64,000 nucleotides of DNA, from positions 496,001 through 560,000 of the forward strand of contig JAFEVB010000029.1 in NCBI GenBank assembly GCA_032629725.1, given 5' to 3'. Source of the DNA: Gremmenia infestans. Taxonomy: Eukaryota > Ascomycota > Leotiomycetes > Helotiales > Hamatocanthoscyphaceae. Position numbers and translations under genes: made by a program. The stretch's first letter is position 1. Every line of letters starts with the position of its first letter. The notes beneath the pieces were generated by a model. The model was not told the origin of the DNA. It was given only the letters and a program-made list of their open reading frames with translations, and did not search any database. Shown in pieces: positions 50,155-60,385 of the stretch.

Positions 50155-50163
50155 TTATCTGAT
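50155..50163 (-). promoter_or_regulatory. SreA-type GATA site ATCAGATAA
   Basis: Exact ATCWGATAA on the minus strand, about 0.17 kb upstream of FTR1. Confidence 0.7.
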
Positions 50164-50334
50164 CGCATCCCCTCCATCATCAACCGGCACTTCCAACCAC
50201 ACCAGGTTACCACCTCCTTCCTCTTCCACTTCAAATAGGTTCACATCCTCAGTCGCTCTCCATTGAGAGTGAATTTCAATCCTAGAATCACCTGACGACT
50301 CTCTTGACAATTCTTGTGAAAGAAGTGAGTCAAC

Positions 50335-51555
50335 ATGACCGTCAACGTCTTCGCCGTTCCGGTATTCTTCGTCGTCTTCAGAGAGACGCTCGAGACTGCC
50401 GTCATCGTGTCCGTCTTGCTTGCATTCTTAAAGCAAACCCTCGATGGCCCGAATCGCGATAGAGCCGTGTACAAGAAACTCGTGAAACAGGTAAACGATC
50501 CCCTTCCAACCCGCCAAACCTCTTCCTAACTGTTTTTGTTTGTAGGTTTGGTATGGCACAATAGCTGGTCTTGTCTGCTGCCTGATTATCGGCGCCGGCT
50601 TGATCGGTGCCTTCTACGGCCTCGGAAAAGACAGATGGGCAAACACTGAATATTACTGGGAAGGCTCCTTTGCCATCTTTGCGTCTGTCGTAATCAGCAT
50701 TCTCGGTGCTGCTCTCCTCCGTGTCTCCAAGATGCAGGAGAAATGGCGTGTCAAGTTGGCCAAGGCATTGGAGACGCAAAAGGTGACCACCGGTGGTCGA
50801 AGAGGGGCGTTGAAGCGATGGGCTGAGAAATACTGCATGTTCATGCTTCCATTCATCACGGTTTTGAGAGAGGGTCTCGAGGCCGTTGTGTTTATTGCCG
50901 GTGTATCGTTTTCGTCGCCTGCTTCTGCTGTTCCGTTACCAGTTGTCATTGGATTGATCGCTGGCTTTGCTGCCGGGTGGATTCTCTACAAGTAAGTCTC
51001 TTAAAAATCGCTCTTTTGGATCCCACTAACACATTCAGGGGTGGCGCTACCTCCAAACTTCAATACTTTCTCATTATCTCCACCTGTCTCCTCTACCTCG
51101 TCGCCGCCGGTCTCTTGTCCAGAGCCGTCTGGTACTTTGAAGCTCAAGATTGGAACAACATAACCGGTGGTGATGCCGCTGAGACAGGATCCGGTGCCGG
51201 ATCCTACGATATCAGGAGAAGTGTCTGGCACGTCAACTTTGGCAACCCAGAGCTCAATGGTGGTGGAGGATGGGGTATCTTCAACGCAATCCTGGGATGG
51301 CAGAACTCTGCAACATACGGCTCTGTTATCTCGTATAACGTGTACTGGATCGCAATCATCACTGGCTTCTTCGTCATGCGGTACAAGGAAACCACTGGAC
51401 ACCTTCCACTCATGAAGGCAAAGACGCCCAAGGCTTCTCCCGTTGAATCGAGTCCGTCTGGCAGTGGAATCGTAAGCCATGATAGTGTGAGCAAGGATCC
51501 AGAGAAGAACGTAGCGGCAGTCGACGCATTGCCCACAAGGACGATCTCTGAGTGA
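50335..51555 (+). CDS. ftr1: Ftr1-type high-affinity iron permease
   Basis: Three exons, 50335-50490, 50546-50991 and 51039-51555, 372 aa. Both iron-path motifs are present: RETLE at residues 16-20 in the first membrane span (family consensus REGLE, here with Thr) and REGLE at 160-164. About seven hydrophobic spans are visible. A Glu/Tyr/Trp-rich extracellular loop follows the second span (DRWANTEYYWEG), and a Ser/Pro-rich cytosolic tail ends the protein. It imports Fe3+ handed over by Fet3 at the plasma membrane; the two proteins need each other to leave the ER in yeast. Introns of 55 and 47 nt with CTAAC branch sites. Confidence 0.97.
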
Positions 51556-52781
51556 GTACGAGAAGATCTTGTAAGAATTCACTCAGGGACTATGGGCGAA
51601 TTGAATATTCATGCCGGAAATAGATGGATGACTTATAATGAAAGGAATTGCCTGCATACCCACCGCACAGGCATGACTACATACTTCCCTCAGCGGTTCT
51701 AGGGATATAAATGAGCTACTTAGCCATGCACGTACTTGGCCACTTCATAACACACAATAAAAGAAAAACATAACATTAAAAACACAACATCATCCTCCAC
51801 ACTCCACCAAAGCTCTGAACCCGACAGTGAGAAATAGCATAATCCTCCTTATTTTTGACTTTCGAAAACTTGCAAGTGCAAATAACCTATCCACGAAAAT
51901 ATCATTGAATGCTTTGAATCTTCTATAAAAACTTTGAAAGCAAAACTAAAAATGAAACCAAGGAATGACGGAAATAAATGAATGATCAAGTGAACGAAGG
52001 AGCAAATAGCTGTATTAGCATCCATCCATCTTCTAATTCCAATGAATCGTCTTCCTCCCAGCTAGCTGTGTAATTTTGCTGGTATACCGTATAACATAGG
52101 GATTGGCGGTACGGAAGAGTCTGGTGATTGTATTGTACCGTATGATGTGATATGGTCCTGTCGTTCCTGTACTAGGCTAAGTAACAAGAGCCGGCGGGTA
52201 TAACGTTACTGCGTACAGTACAGTACGCGTTGTGTAAAATGAACTACTACTTGTACATAGCTAGCGGTAAAACAGAGTAAGTCGAAGTATTCTGACATGT
52301 TCGTGCAAAGGAAAGGAAAGGAAAGGAAATGCGTTGGAGGTATGTAGGTATGATGGATAGATACTGTATGTAGATAGGTATTTAGGTGGTTGCTGTGTTT
52401 GGGTATGCGTGCTTGGTAATAGGTGGGCTGTTATTGGTGGAGGTGGAGCGGAAGACATGACATGTTTCCACCCCTTTCTTGTAGGCGGATGAATGAATGA
52501 ATGAATGTATTGTTGTTATATGAAGACAAGGGGATTTATTTACTATACTCGCAGTAGTGGTAAAATAGTGAGTGCTTCGTAGATTGTCCTCGTCCTTTAA
52601 GGTGCTTACTTGTTATAAGTACGGAGCACCGACTAGGTAGATTTCAACCAGCTGCCCGCATATAAAGCTGGTAAATGGGGTGATAGATAGATATGCAAAT
52701 CTCAGAGTTCATTCTCAGTCAGCTACATCCTGGTATGCCATCTAAATATGCCATCTAGCATCATTACTCATGCAATCTACC
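51556..52781. other. Intergenic region downstream of FTR1
   Basis: Convergent 3' ends of FTR1 and COG8. AT-rich; a (GGAAA)n run near 52308-52328 and a GTACAGTACAGTAC tract at about 52214. No gene seen. Confidence 0.45.
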
Positions 52782-54185
52782 CTACCCTTCCCTCGCCCCA
52801 ACCATACTCTCCAACCTCCCAGCTAGCACTCTATGCTTTTTAATAACCTCCACCCACTCCCCGTCCTCCTCATCACTTTCCTCCTCCCCGTCCCCCTCGT
52901 CTAAAAACGCAAGCATCAAGCTAAAATCCCCACCCAACCGTCCCAAACTCCCCGCACAGTAAAGAACCTGCGTAAGCAAACTATCCCTACTACTCCTATC
53001 CCTCACATTCGGCAAATACGTCCTCAGTGTCCCCTCCAACATCCCCACCAAGTTCAACGGAAACGTCCCCAACGCACTAGGCAATGGCATCAACGGATCC
53101 TCCTGCCTCTTTTCCCCTTTTAGACTCTTGAACTCATCTAGTGGTACAGGGTTGGCTGAAGCTGGAGGGAAGATAGAACGGTACATGCTAACAATCGCAA
53201 AACTCTGTTCCCGAAAAATCTCAATATATCTCTTCAAAAACCGCTCCGTCTGCTGGCCCCCCTTCCATTTCCCAGTTTTCGCTTGCCCATTTCTCAATTT
53301 CGCCGTTTCTTGATCAGCTAGATCACGAAGCGGGGAAAGCGCAGAGAGCATTTGTTCCAAATTTGATAATCTGCAAACTAAAAACAGTGCTCCTAATGCC
53401 CCTTCTCTTGTGCCTAGTGAGAGTGTGGTGTTTGCGGGAACGGGATCGAGTTCTGGAGCCACGCGCCGCAGCCAGCTGATTGTACGCATTGCGCTTGCGA
53501 GCTTGAGATTGTTGGCTCGTAGACTTGCTATCAGGTTGCTGCACATATCTTGCATGGCTGTTTCCGCCTGTAGACTCACGCTTGATATCAGGGGGGACTC
53601 GGGGTATAGGCCGTGTAAGCGCTTGATGTGCGCGTTGAGATCGAGGGCCGAGGCATAGTTTAGAGTTGCGTTTGTAGGTGTGCTGGTGCTTGCTGCTGTG
53701 TGGGAGGAGGATGATATTGCTGAGGAGAGAAGGGTGGGGAGGTCGAGGACGTCGGAGAGACGGTCAATGTTTCGTGATAGGAGGAGGGCTTTTCGCCGAC
53801 GGTCGAGGAGAGGGCTGGGGTTTTCGGGGCGTAGGTTGTAGGTTTCGCTGAAATGGATAGCTGCGTCGTCTAGCTTGGGGAGGGCATCTCGTAGAGAGGC
53901 TGTGGATTGAGCAAGGGCAGGTAAGGTTGTGCCTAGAGTAGATAGATGTGTAGAGGAGTCGATTATGGCTTTGTGTGATCGTTTCGAGAGGGCTTGTAGG
54001 GAGCGTAGTAGTGAGTTTGTTGTTTGAGTGAGTGATTGGGGCTCGGTAGTTGTTAAACTGGAGAGGGGGAGTGTTGAAAGCCGCGACAGATAAGCAATCG
54101 TGGTTTGATCTGTGGAGGATGGCGGGGGTCGTGGTGAGGGTGTATCGAAGTAGGGAACTAGCAATTCATATAAAGGATCCGCCAT
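52782..54185 (-). CDS. cog8: Conserved oligomeric Golgi complex subunit 8 (Dor1 family)
   Basis: Single-exon 467-aa protein beginning MADPLYELLVPYFDT. The Dor1/Cog8 pattern runs through the first 260 residues: IAYLSRLSTLPLSSL, EPQSLTQTTNSLLRSLQALS, LLDRRRKALLLSRNIDRLSDVLDLPTLL, YASALDLNAHIKRLHGLYPES and LKLASAMRTISWLRRVAPELD. The C-terminal half is helical, with a short acidic stretch (DEGDGEEESDEEDGE). Cog8 is in lobe B of the COG tether, which guides vesicle recycling within the Golgi and so affects glycosylation. Small compared with animal Cog8, normal for filamentous fungi. No membrane span. Divergent from the cytosine-deaminase-like gene. Confidence 0.92.
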   Translation of the reverse strand: MADPLYELLVPYFDTPSPRPPPSSTDQTTIAYLSRLSTLPLSSLTTTEPQSLTQTTNSLLRSLQALSKRSHKAIIDSSTHLSTLGTTLPALAQSTASLRDALPKLDDAAIHFSETYNLRPENPSPLLDRRRKALLLSRNIDRLSDVLDLPTLLSSAISSSSHTAASTSTPTNATLNYASALDLNAHIKRLHGLYPESPLISSVSLQAETAMQDMCSNLIASLRANNLKLASAMRTISWLRRVAPELDPVPANTTLSLGTREGALGALFLVCRLSNLEQMLSALSPLRDLADQETAKLRNGQAKTGKWKGGQQTERFLKRYIEIFREQSFAIVSMYRSIFPPASANPVPLDEFKSLKGEKRQEDPLMPLPSALGTFPLNLVGMLEGTLRTYLPNVRDRSSRDSLLTQVLYCAGSLGRLGGDFSLMLAFLDEGDGEEESDEEDGEWVEVIKKHRVLAGRLESMVGAREG

Positions 54186-54630
54186 GGTTGAGGTTGCGGG
54201 CGGTCAAATATTCGAGTTGCTCGTAGTAAATGTAACTCGAACTCGAAGTTGAAGGAACGCTAGCAGTCTAGCGTGGAATTGCTATTTCTGAAATCAAATG
54301 TACCTAGGTACTTTCCAAGGTACTAATATTCTCAGAAAGCGACCCTATTTGACTTAAATGGGTAAAATTTAATTGTAAACAAAGTTTTATGCTAGCTTGT
54401 GAATAAGATGGCTTTTATAAGCCAGCCAAAAGAAGTTCCTGGAGCTATCTAGCAGCTGCCCCGCTAAGGCCCGAGCCACCACCACTTGTGTCACCACCGC
54501 AAGCATCTACATCATCTTCGAGTATACGTTGTGACGTTTACATCAACTTTCTTGAATCAAAAGAGGCCCTGGTACAAATGGTTGTGTCTGACTAGGTTCT
54601 TGACTCCTCAATTTTACAAAGGGAACAACA
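54186..54630. other. Divergent upstream region of COG8 and the deaminase-like gene
   Basis: Short shared upstream region; ACCTAGGT at about 54301-54308. No gene seen. Confidence 0.4.
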
Positions 54631-56250
54631 ATGTCTATCCATCGCCAAAATGGCCAGGACAAGGTCCCTACCTTCAGAGGCGTTTATATGGCTGGAAAGC
54701 CGACCAACAGTCGATGGAATGTATGTTGCCAAAAAGGAGCAATATCATCTCTGTCCGAATCCTTCGATACCTCTGAAGAAACTGGTCAATTCTTAGGTCC
54801 CAGTCTCTGCCATCCCCACATCCATCTAGACAAATGCTTTCTTTTATCACATCCAAAGTATGCGGATTTAGAAATAAAGAAGGGTGATTTTGCAGAAGCA
54901 ATGGAGTTAACTAGTATGTTCTGATATTTCTCTTCGTAGGAGCTGTCGAGTAACGCATTATGTTTCAGCTACAGCGAAGTCTAGATTCGAAGTAGACGAT
55001 CTCATGGAAAGAGGCAGAGCCTTGATCGAAGAGTCGATTGGCTTTGGAGTTACTCATATGAGAGCCTTTGTCGAAGTAGACCATGGGGTTGGTATGAAGT
55101 GTTTAGAGGCTGGCCTCCGTCTCAAAGACGAATTCAAAGATCGCTGTTTCGTCCAGATCTGTGTTTTTGCCCAGGATCCAATCTTCAGTTACAAGGATAA
55201 AGGGCAAGCCATGAAGTCATTGCTGGAAAAGGCAGTTGGGATAGAAGGTGTCGATGCATTTGGGTCTACTCCTTACGTGGAAAAGGACCTTTATACCCAA
55301 GATCAAAATGTCTCGTACGCCATAAACTTGGCGACGGATCACAAGCTACACTTGGACTTTCACATCGATTACAACCTTGATCCAAAACAAGAAAGCGTAG
55401 TGCTTGTGGCCATCGACTATCTACGCAGATGTGAATGGCCTTCCGATTCAAATTCCCCAGAATTCAGAACCATAGTATTCGGTCACTGCAGTCGTCTAAC
55501 GCTGTTTGATGAAGATGAGTGGCTCAATCTATCCAAGAAAGCCCAGGGCTTACCAATATCATTCGTCGGCCTTCCAACATCTGATCTCTTCATGATGGGA
55601 AGACCAAGGGAAGGGGCTGGTGGTGGTGAGAGGCCCAGAGGTACACTCCAAATTCCGCAAATGATAGAAAAATATGGGTTCAACGGAGCGCTAGGTATCA
55701 ATAATGTTGGCAATGCCTTTACACCCTACGGGAGTTGCGATCCTCTTGCCCTTGCCAGCTTTGGGGTTGGAATATACCAGGTACGCAACTTCTGCGAGCA
55801 TGTTCTTTCGTGTGTCATCATTTGGAGACATTTGAGACTTTGGATATCCTTCCAAACGTCTCGAGAGGTTCGATACGTTATAAACACCTGTCGAACCCCA
55901 AATTATTCTCATTCAGACAGTACTGACGTGAATTTGCAGGCTGGAACAAAGAAAGACGCCGAGGTTTTGCTAGTAAGTTTCCGGAGACACGCTTTGTATG
56001 CAGAGTATTGCTAATACTATCTCAGCAATGTATATCGAGTCGAGCAAAGCTAGCGATTGGTGCAGGAGTAGCTTTTAACAATGAATTGGATGTGGGTGAG
56101 TCTGGAGACTTTGTAGTCTTCGGTAAGGCCGTAGCAGCCACCGGATCGAGTTCATTCAGATCAAAGAGGAGGACGAATCAAGATTTGATAAATGACCCAC
56201 CACATGAGAGGACAACGGTTTTCCAGGGGAGTATAGTCAGTCATAGGTAG
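54631..56250 (+). CDS. Cytosine-deaminase-like metal-dependent amidohydrolase
   Basis: Four exons, 54631-54913, 54969-55780, 55940-55972 and 56026-56250, 450 aa. Metal-site motifs: HPHIHLDKC (about residue 62), LHLDFHIDYNLD in the middle, FGHCSRLTLFD, and INNVGNAFTPYGSCDPLALASFG, where the usual catalytic Asp region of CodA-type deaminases lies. A C-terminal beta part (ELDVGESGDFVVFG) closes the fold. Exon 3 is only 33 nt (AGTKKDAEVLL) but fits the family sequence and keeps the frame. The family deaminates or hydrolyses cyclic amides; because the Asn-Asn in INNVG replaces the usual Asp, the substrate may not be cytosine. No secretion signal. Confidence 0.82.
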
Positions 56251-56751
56251 CTGTCACGCATACAGCCAAGGAGGGCAGTTGTTTCGACTCACATGCCACG
56301 TGCCATAGTAAGACAGGCAGCCGAAATAAACATGTTCAGCTGGCTAGGTGGTTCTGATTCACCCAGGGTTCCGTCAGAGAGTATAATAATCCAAACCTCC
56401 CATAAGTAGAAAATAATCGAACAAACCTACAAAATTATTTGTATCAAAAGTAACAACTCCGTCATCGACAGACCCCCCGAATACTTGGCCATATCCGATC
56501 GTCCACGATTACGATAACCCCTGAACGTCGACCAAAAGTGGCTTAGTGCAGTACATCATTCCCTAACTCCGCATTTGTTGGGACTCGATTTAACCGCGTC
56601 TAACATCTCTCTCTTTACTTCTGATGCTACACGAGTGAAGAGTCGCATACGACGTTGACGCTTCCTGGTGGGAAGCAGAAACGGATTATTTCATTTGCCC
56701 TTCTTAGGTTATTCTTCCCGATTCCTGACCTCCCAACCTTCAACCTCCAGA
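56251..56751. other. Intergenic region
   Basis: Upstream of the TLC gene. A possible N-terminal extension of that frame exists from a non-ATG codon at 56668. No separate gene. Confidence 0.4.
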
Positions 56752-57891
56752 ATGCACGATCCCTTTCCTATAGGTCCGCCGCTATGGCTTAGCAAGGCCG
56801 TACAACCATTCGCAGACACATTTCATCTGACTACACTACCTATGCACATCCACCAAGTCCTCGGCAGCTTCGTTTTCTACTATTTTATCAATCTAGTTGT
56901 TGCGCCCATAGCTTCTCGCAAACTATTCCCAACCAAGTATGCAAAGCTATCTCCGGAGCGCAAGATCAACTGGGACGTACATGTGGTATCGCTGGTCCAA
57001 AGTACTCTTGTCAACTCCCTTGCCCTTTATGTGATGTGGAAAGATGAGGAGCGCAAGGGCATGGACTGGCAGCAACGAGTCTGGGGCTATACCGGAGCAG
57101 CTGGAATGATACAGGGCTTGGCCAGCGGGTACTTTCTCTGGGACTTGGTGATTACCCTTCAGAACGTGCGGCTATTCGGACCTGGCATGCTTGCCCACGC
57201 CTTCTGCGCTCTCGTAGTATTTTCTTTTGGATTTGTAAGTAAAGCGGCTTCACTGCAAGAAGAGCATTTACTAACAACCTTCCAGAGACCATTCGTTAAC
57301 TTCTACGGCTGCACATTCATCCTCTACGAGCTATCCTCCCCCTTCCTTAATTTCCACTGGTTCTTTGACAAACTCGACATGACTGGATCCCGCGCGCAAT
57401 TATACAACGGAATAGCACTTCTAGTGACGTTCTTCGGATGCCGTCTTGTATGGGGTACATACCAGTCTGTTCGAGTCTACCAGGACGTTTGGGCTGCTCT
57501 CCACCACAAGCCAGCCGCTGCAAGCATCCACTTTGATGCCCTAAACAATAGCACCAACGCGGCAGCTGATGCCGCAGCAGGACACAGCGCAGCTCCTATC
57601 CACGGAGATCTTATGCGATTCGCAGGCGAAGAGTTTGTTCCGTTGTGGCTCGGCTTCACATACTTAGGAAGCAATATCATACTCAACACACTCAATTTCT
57701 ACTGGTTTGGAAAGATGATCGAGACTGTTAGGAAGAGGTTCCAGCCGCCGAAAGAGGACAGGAAGAAGATGAAGGCTACGGCTACAGCTTCGAAGAGTAC
57801 GGGCGCCAATGGAAAGGTCAGGGTCGATCTTGATGAGACTGAGGTACGCAGACGGAATGTTGTGGGTGAGCCTTTCCCAGCAGTGACATAG
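56752..57891 (+). CDS. TLC-domain (TRAM-LAG1-CLN8) multi-pass membrane protein
   Basis: First ATG in frame is 56752 (MHDPFPIGPPLW). Exon 1 56752-57234, intron 57235-57285, exon 2 57286-57891; 362 aa. The intron has GTAAGT, TACTAAC and CAG, but is 51 nt and contains no stop, so the gene is also fully open when unspliced. TLC features: MHIHQVLGSFVFYYFINLV, SLVQSTLVNSLALYVM, GYTGAAGMIQGLASGYFLWDLV, the HAFCALVVFSFGFRPFVNFYG motif formed by splicing, ELSSPFLNFHWFFDKL and a last span near the C-terminus. TLC proteins sit in the ER membrane and act in lipid sensing or synthesis; this is not a ceramide synthase, because the Lag1 motif with paired His is absent. Precise role unknown. Confidence 0.87.
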   Translation: MHDPFPIGPPLWLSKAVQPFADTFHLTTLPMHIHQVLGSFVFYYFINLVVAPIASRKLFPTKYAKLSPERKINWDVHVVSLVQSTLVNSLALYVMWKDEERKGMDWQQRVWGYTGAAGMIQGLASGYFLWDLVITLQNVRLFGPGMLAHAFCALVVFSFGFVSKAASLQEEHLLTTFQRPFVNFYGCTFILYELSSPFLNFHWFFDKLDMTGSRAQLYNGIALLVTFFGCRLVWGTYQSVRVYQDVWAALHHKPAAASIHFDALNNSTNAAADAAAGHSAAPIHGDLMRFAGEEFVPLWLGFTYLGSNIILNTLNFYWFGKMIETVRKRFQPPKEDRKKMKATATASKSTGANGKVRVDLDETEVRRRNVVGEPFPAVT

Positions 57892-58410
57892 TTGAAGGAT
57901 TAGAGCATGGGTGGTAACGAGCCATGAGAGAGGAATAGCGTTGTTTGGTTTTGTGTATCTCTGGACCTTTTTTGTATCAAAGTTCCTTACCCTTATCAAT
58001 CTTGATTGTCGGTTTGGAAGCTACGGGGTCTTCACTTCTTAGGTGAGAGCTCCTCGGCCACCAATTTCTCCGCATTCTGCGATTGATGGTACAGGCCTGC
58101 TAGATTGGCGCTTGGCGGCTTCCGGTGCGGTGTTTATAATGAAGGACATAATGAAAGGAATCAAACGACCTAACCCCGACAAGCTGTGTTGAGAACTCAA
58201 AACTAAGTGCCTCCTCAAGTTCGATGCTCTTCAGAAAAGCAGACGACTTTCTTTCTTTGCAAGTACTATACTAGCTTATCTCAACTTTATTCTGCGACAT
58301 CGTGCAAGTGCACGTTTCAGCTTACCCCTTAGACTCACATCATCTTATTATAACCGAGTTCTTACTCAGCCCTACAGAGGAATGGCTTGTGCTTGTGCTG
58401 CCTGCAGGAT
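57892..58410. other. Intergenic region
   Basis: 3' region of the TLC gene and flank of a foldback element. No gene seen. Confidence 0.4.
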
Positions 58411-58542
58411 TACTTCGTCACAGGCCAAACAGTTACGCCAAGAAGGACAGGGCAAGGGGGCCTTGCTTTGGTGCGTTTACCACCCTTCTTAAGCCCCCTG
58501 CTATAGATTTCTTGGCGTAACTGTTTGGCCTGTGACGAAGTA
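58411..58542. mobile_element. MITE-like foldback element with 34-bp perfect inverted repeats
   Basis: The 34 bases at 58411-58444 are repeated exactly, inverted, at 58509-58542, with 64 bases between. Arms begin TACTTCGTCACAGG; the outermost TA on each side could be the TA target duplication of a Tc1/mariner-type MITE of about 128 bp. No coding capacity. The arms do not match those of the nearby Tc1-like element, so it is a different family. It could also form a long hairpin in RNA. Confidence 0.65.
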
Positions 58543-59074
58543 TAAGGTGTTGATATTAAGTGCAGAGTCAGCAAGCACTGCTGATCATCCCAGCTAGCTC
58601 TTTTCTTCTTTTAACTTTTAAGCTTACGTAATAGCAGATGCCATATTGATGCCATGGTTATATATTACGCGCTGATGAGAGAGCTTGCATTCGACAGATT
58701 ATAGGCTCTCTTACGGGATTCTAAAGAAAAATGAATATCCAAATTTTAAACTTTAGAGACTATAGAGTCCAGAATAGGATGTAGCACATTTCTTTATACA
58801 CTAGTAGTTCCTAGTAGTATTGACAGTACAGTGTAGTAGGCTACCAGTAACTACTTCGTATACGATATCTCTCAAGTTATTGGAGCATATAGATTATGTG
58901 GAGTAAATTTAACATTAGAGCCTTACGTTCATCTAACCCCACATAACAAGTTGGGGCTAATTCGGAATATACCGTTCCAAAAGAAACGTTTAGACGGCTC
59001 AGCATTCAAGCTACGCCGAATAAATATCTGTAGCCCTTTATGCAGGCAGAAAGTAACTAAGGTGTTATGTATTA

Positions 59075-59105
59075 AGAGTAAGGGCCACCACACACGGCCC
59101 ACCTC
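59075..59105 (+). repeat. Left terminal inverted repeat of the Tc1/mariner element
   Basis: 31 bp, one mismatch with the right end; preceded by TA. Confidence 0.9.
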
Positions 59106-59193
59106 ACAAGAACCACCATTTTCTACCCTCCCTCTTTAATCGTGAATAACTTTTTAATTTATTAATAGAATTGCTCCAAATTGAAAACGTAGA

Positions 59194-60294
59194 TTAATTA
59201 ATAGTAGCTAGTCCACGTACTGCAATCACATCTTCAATTTTACAGGTCAATTGTTCAGTATAATGCCGGAAGTCACGTGGATCCACCTAGTCCCACAGCT
59301 TTTGCAACTCCCTCTATATATCCTCCTTATTTTTAGGTACATAAGGCAATTTCTTTAGTTCTTCTTTCATCTATCGCTAGACCTTCTCTATTGGATTCAG
59401 ATCTGGTGAAGAAGGAGGCTAATTAAACCCGCGAACCCTATATTCTAAGCGTGGAAGCCTAGCACTCCCTGCATGCACCTTAGCCCCGTCTTCTATGAAG
59501 ATATACTCCGCACCAAGATCTTCAAATAAGGGGAAAATGATAGGTTCTAAGACCTGCTGGAGGTAGGCCTTAGAGCAAATTCCCTTACGGCTAGGAAGCT
59601 TCTTTAGAAAGACTAGTGGAGACTTATAATCCTAGCCTATTGCCCCCCAAATTATAACTGAGAATCTCCCTGACCTATAAATCGACCTTATGCAATCTAT
59701 ATAGCATTTTTTATCTACGCGGCGTGTAACCTAGATCCTCCCACTCTTTCCAACCTCAAATATAGCTTCATCAGACCATATAACCTTCCTCTAGTCCCCT
59801 TCTAGCCTGCCATCTTCTCTATAGGCCGCAAAATCCGATGTTCCCCACTACTAGTGCTGCAAAGCGAATCCTAATCGCTTCTTAGCTTGCTGACGTGATA
59901 TATAAGGCCTTGGGCATGCAATACAGCATTGGTAGCCTGCAGCGCGTAGTTCGCGGCGAATGGTTCGAATAGAGGCTTGGACCCCTAATTGGGCTTTAAC
60001 CTGTGAAAAAGAGAGCTGGCGCGTAGCCTAATTCTGGGCGATATGGCGAATGCATCTCCGGATCTCTCTAGTGGACATCAAATGAGGCTTTGGGGCCTTC
60101 TTTTTACGCTCTCTATGGCTTGATTCTTGGTGGAGGATACGGCGAATTGTACGCCTAGGGAGGGAGGTCTGGGAAGCGATTTGGCGTTGCGATTTTCCAT
60201 CACGCTAGAGGTTTCGGACCGTAACACGTACAGGAGTAGGCCATTCGCCATAGTCTTTCTGGGGGGGCGAACTGAATATAAGATCATTATTCAT
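59194..60294 (-). pseudogene. Tc1/mariner DDE transposase with twelve in-frame TAG codons
   Basis: A single frame of 367 codons from an ATG at 60294 to a TAA at 59194-59196, with no frameshift. It has an N-terminal helix-turn-helix part (RQIASQTSLPRRTIRRIL, then IRRELRAAGYQ), and the DDE residues in KVIWSDEA, FIEDGAKVH and SPDLNPIEKV. Twelve internal stops interrupt it (first base on the coding strand 60207, 60030, 59853, 59850, 59793, 59733, 59634, 59421, 59379, 59373, 59316, 59289). Every one is TAG, and at most sites Trp is expected from the family (before PPSSPDLNP, before RKVIWSDEA and at similar places). TGG to TAG equals CpA to TpA on the plus strand, the mark of repeat-induced point mutation. 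Inactive copy. Confidence 0.9.
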
Positions 60295-60385
60295 AATGAA
60301 ATTTGGAAGCTTTTAATGGTTGGTTGAATTAAAAATAATTATTTAAAAGGGGAGGTTAAAAATTGGGAAATCCAAATTTCGCTTA

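Larger units (their letters stand above)
48488..50334. promoter_or_regulatory. Divergent FET3/FTR1 promoter
   Basis: 1.85 kb between the start codons of a ferroxidase and its iron permease. It contains four exact ATCWGATAA sites (listed separately), a (CT)n tract, and several GTACAGTA/TACTGTAC motifs (about 48741, 48795, 49544-49565, 49779). I did not find a clean CCAAT box by eye. Iron-responsive repression of both genes from this region is expected from known fungal biology. Confidence 0.8.

Noticed and set aside
43594..56250. A secondary-metabolite gene cluster
   Set aside because: No synthase, terpene cyclase, P450 or transporter set; the neighbours are housekeeping genes and an iron-uptake pair.
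59194..60294. TAG codons read as a sense codon (recoding) in the transposase
   Set aside because: Nearby genes use TAG as a normal stop (for example the hydrolases and PLAC8), and the pattern is explained by CpA to TpA mutation.
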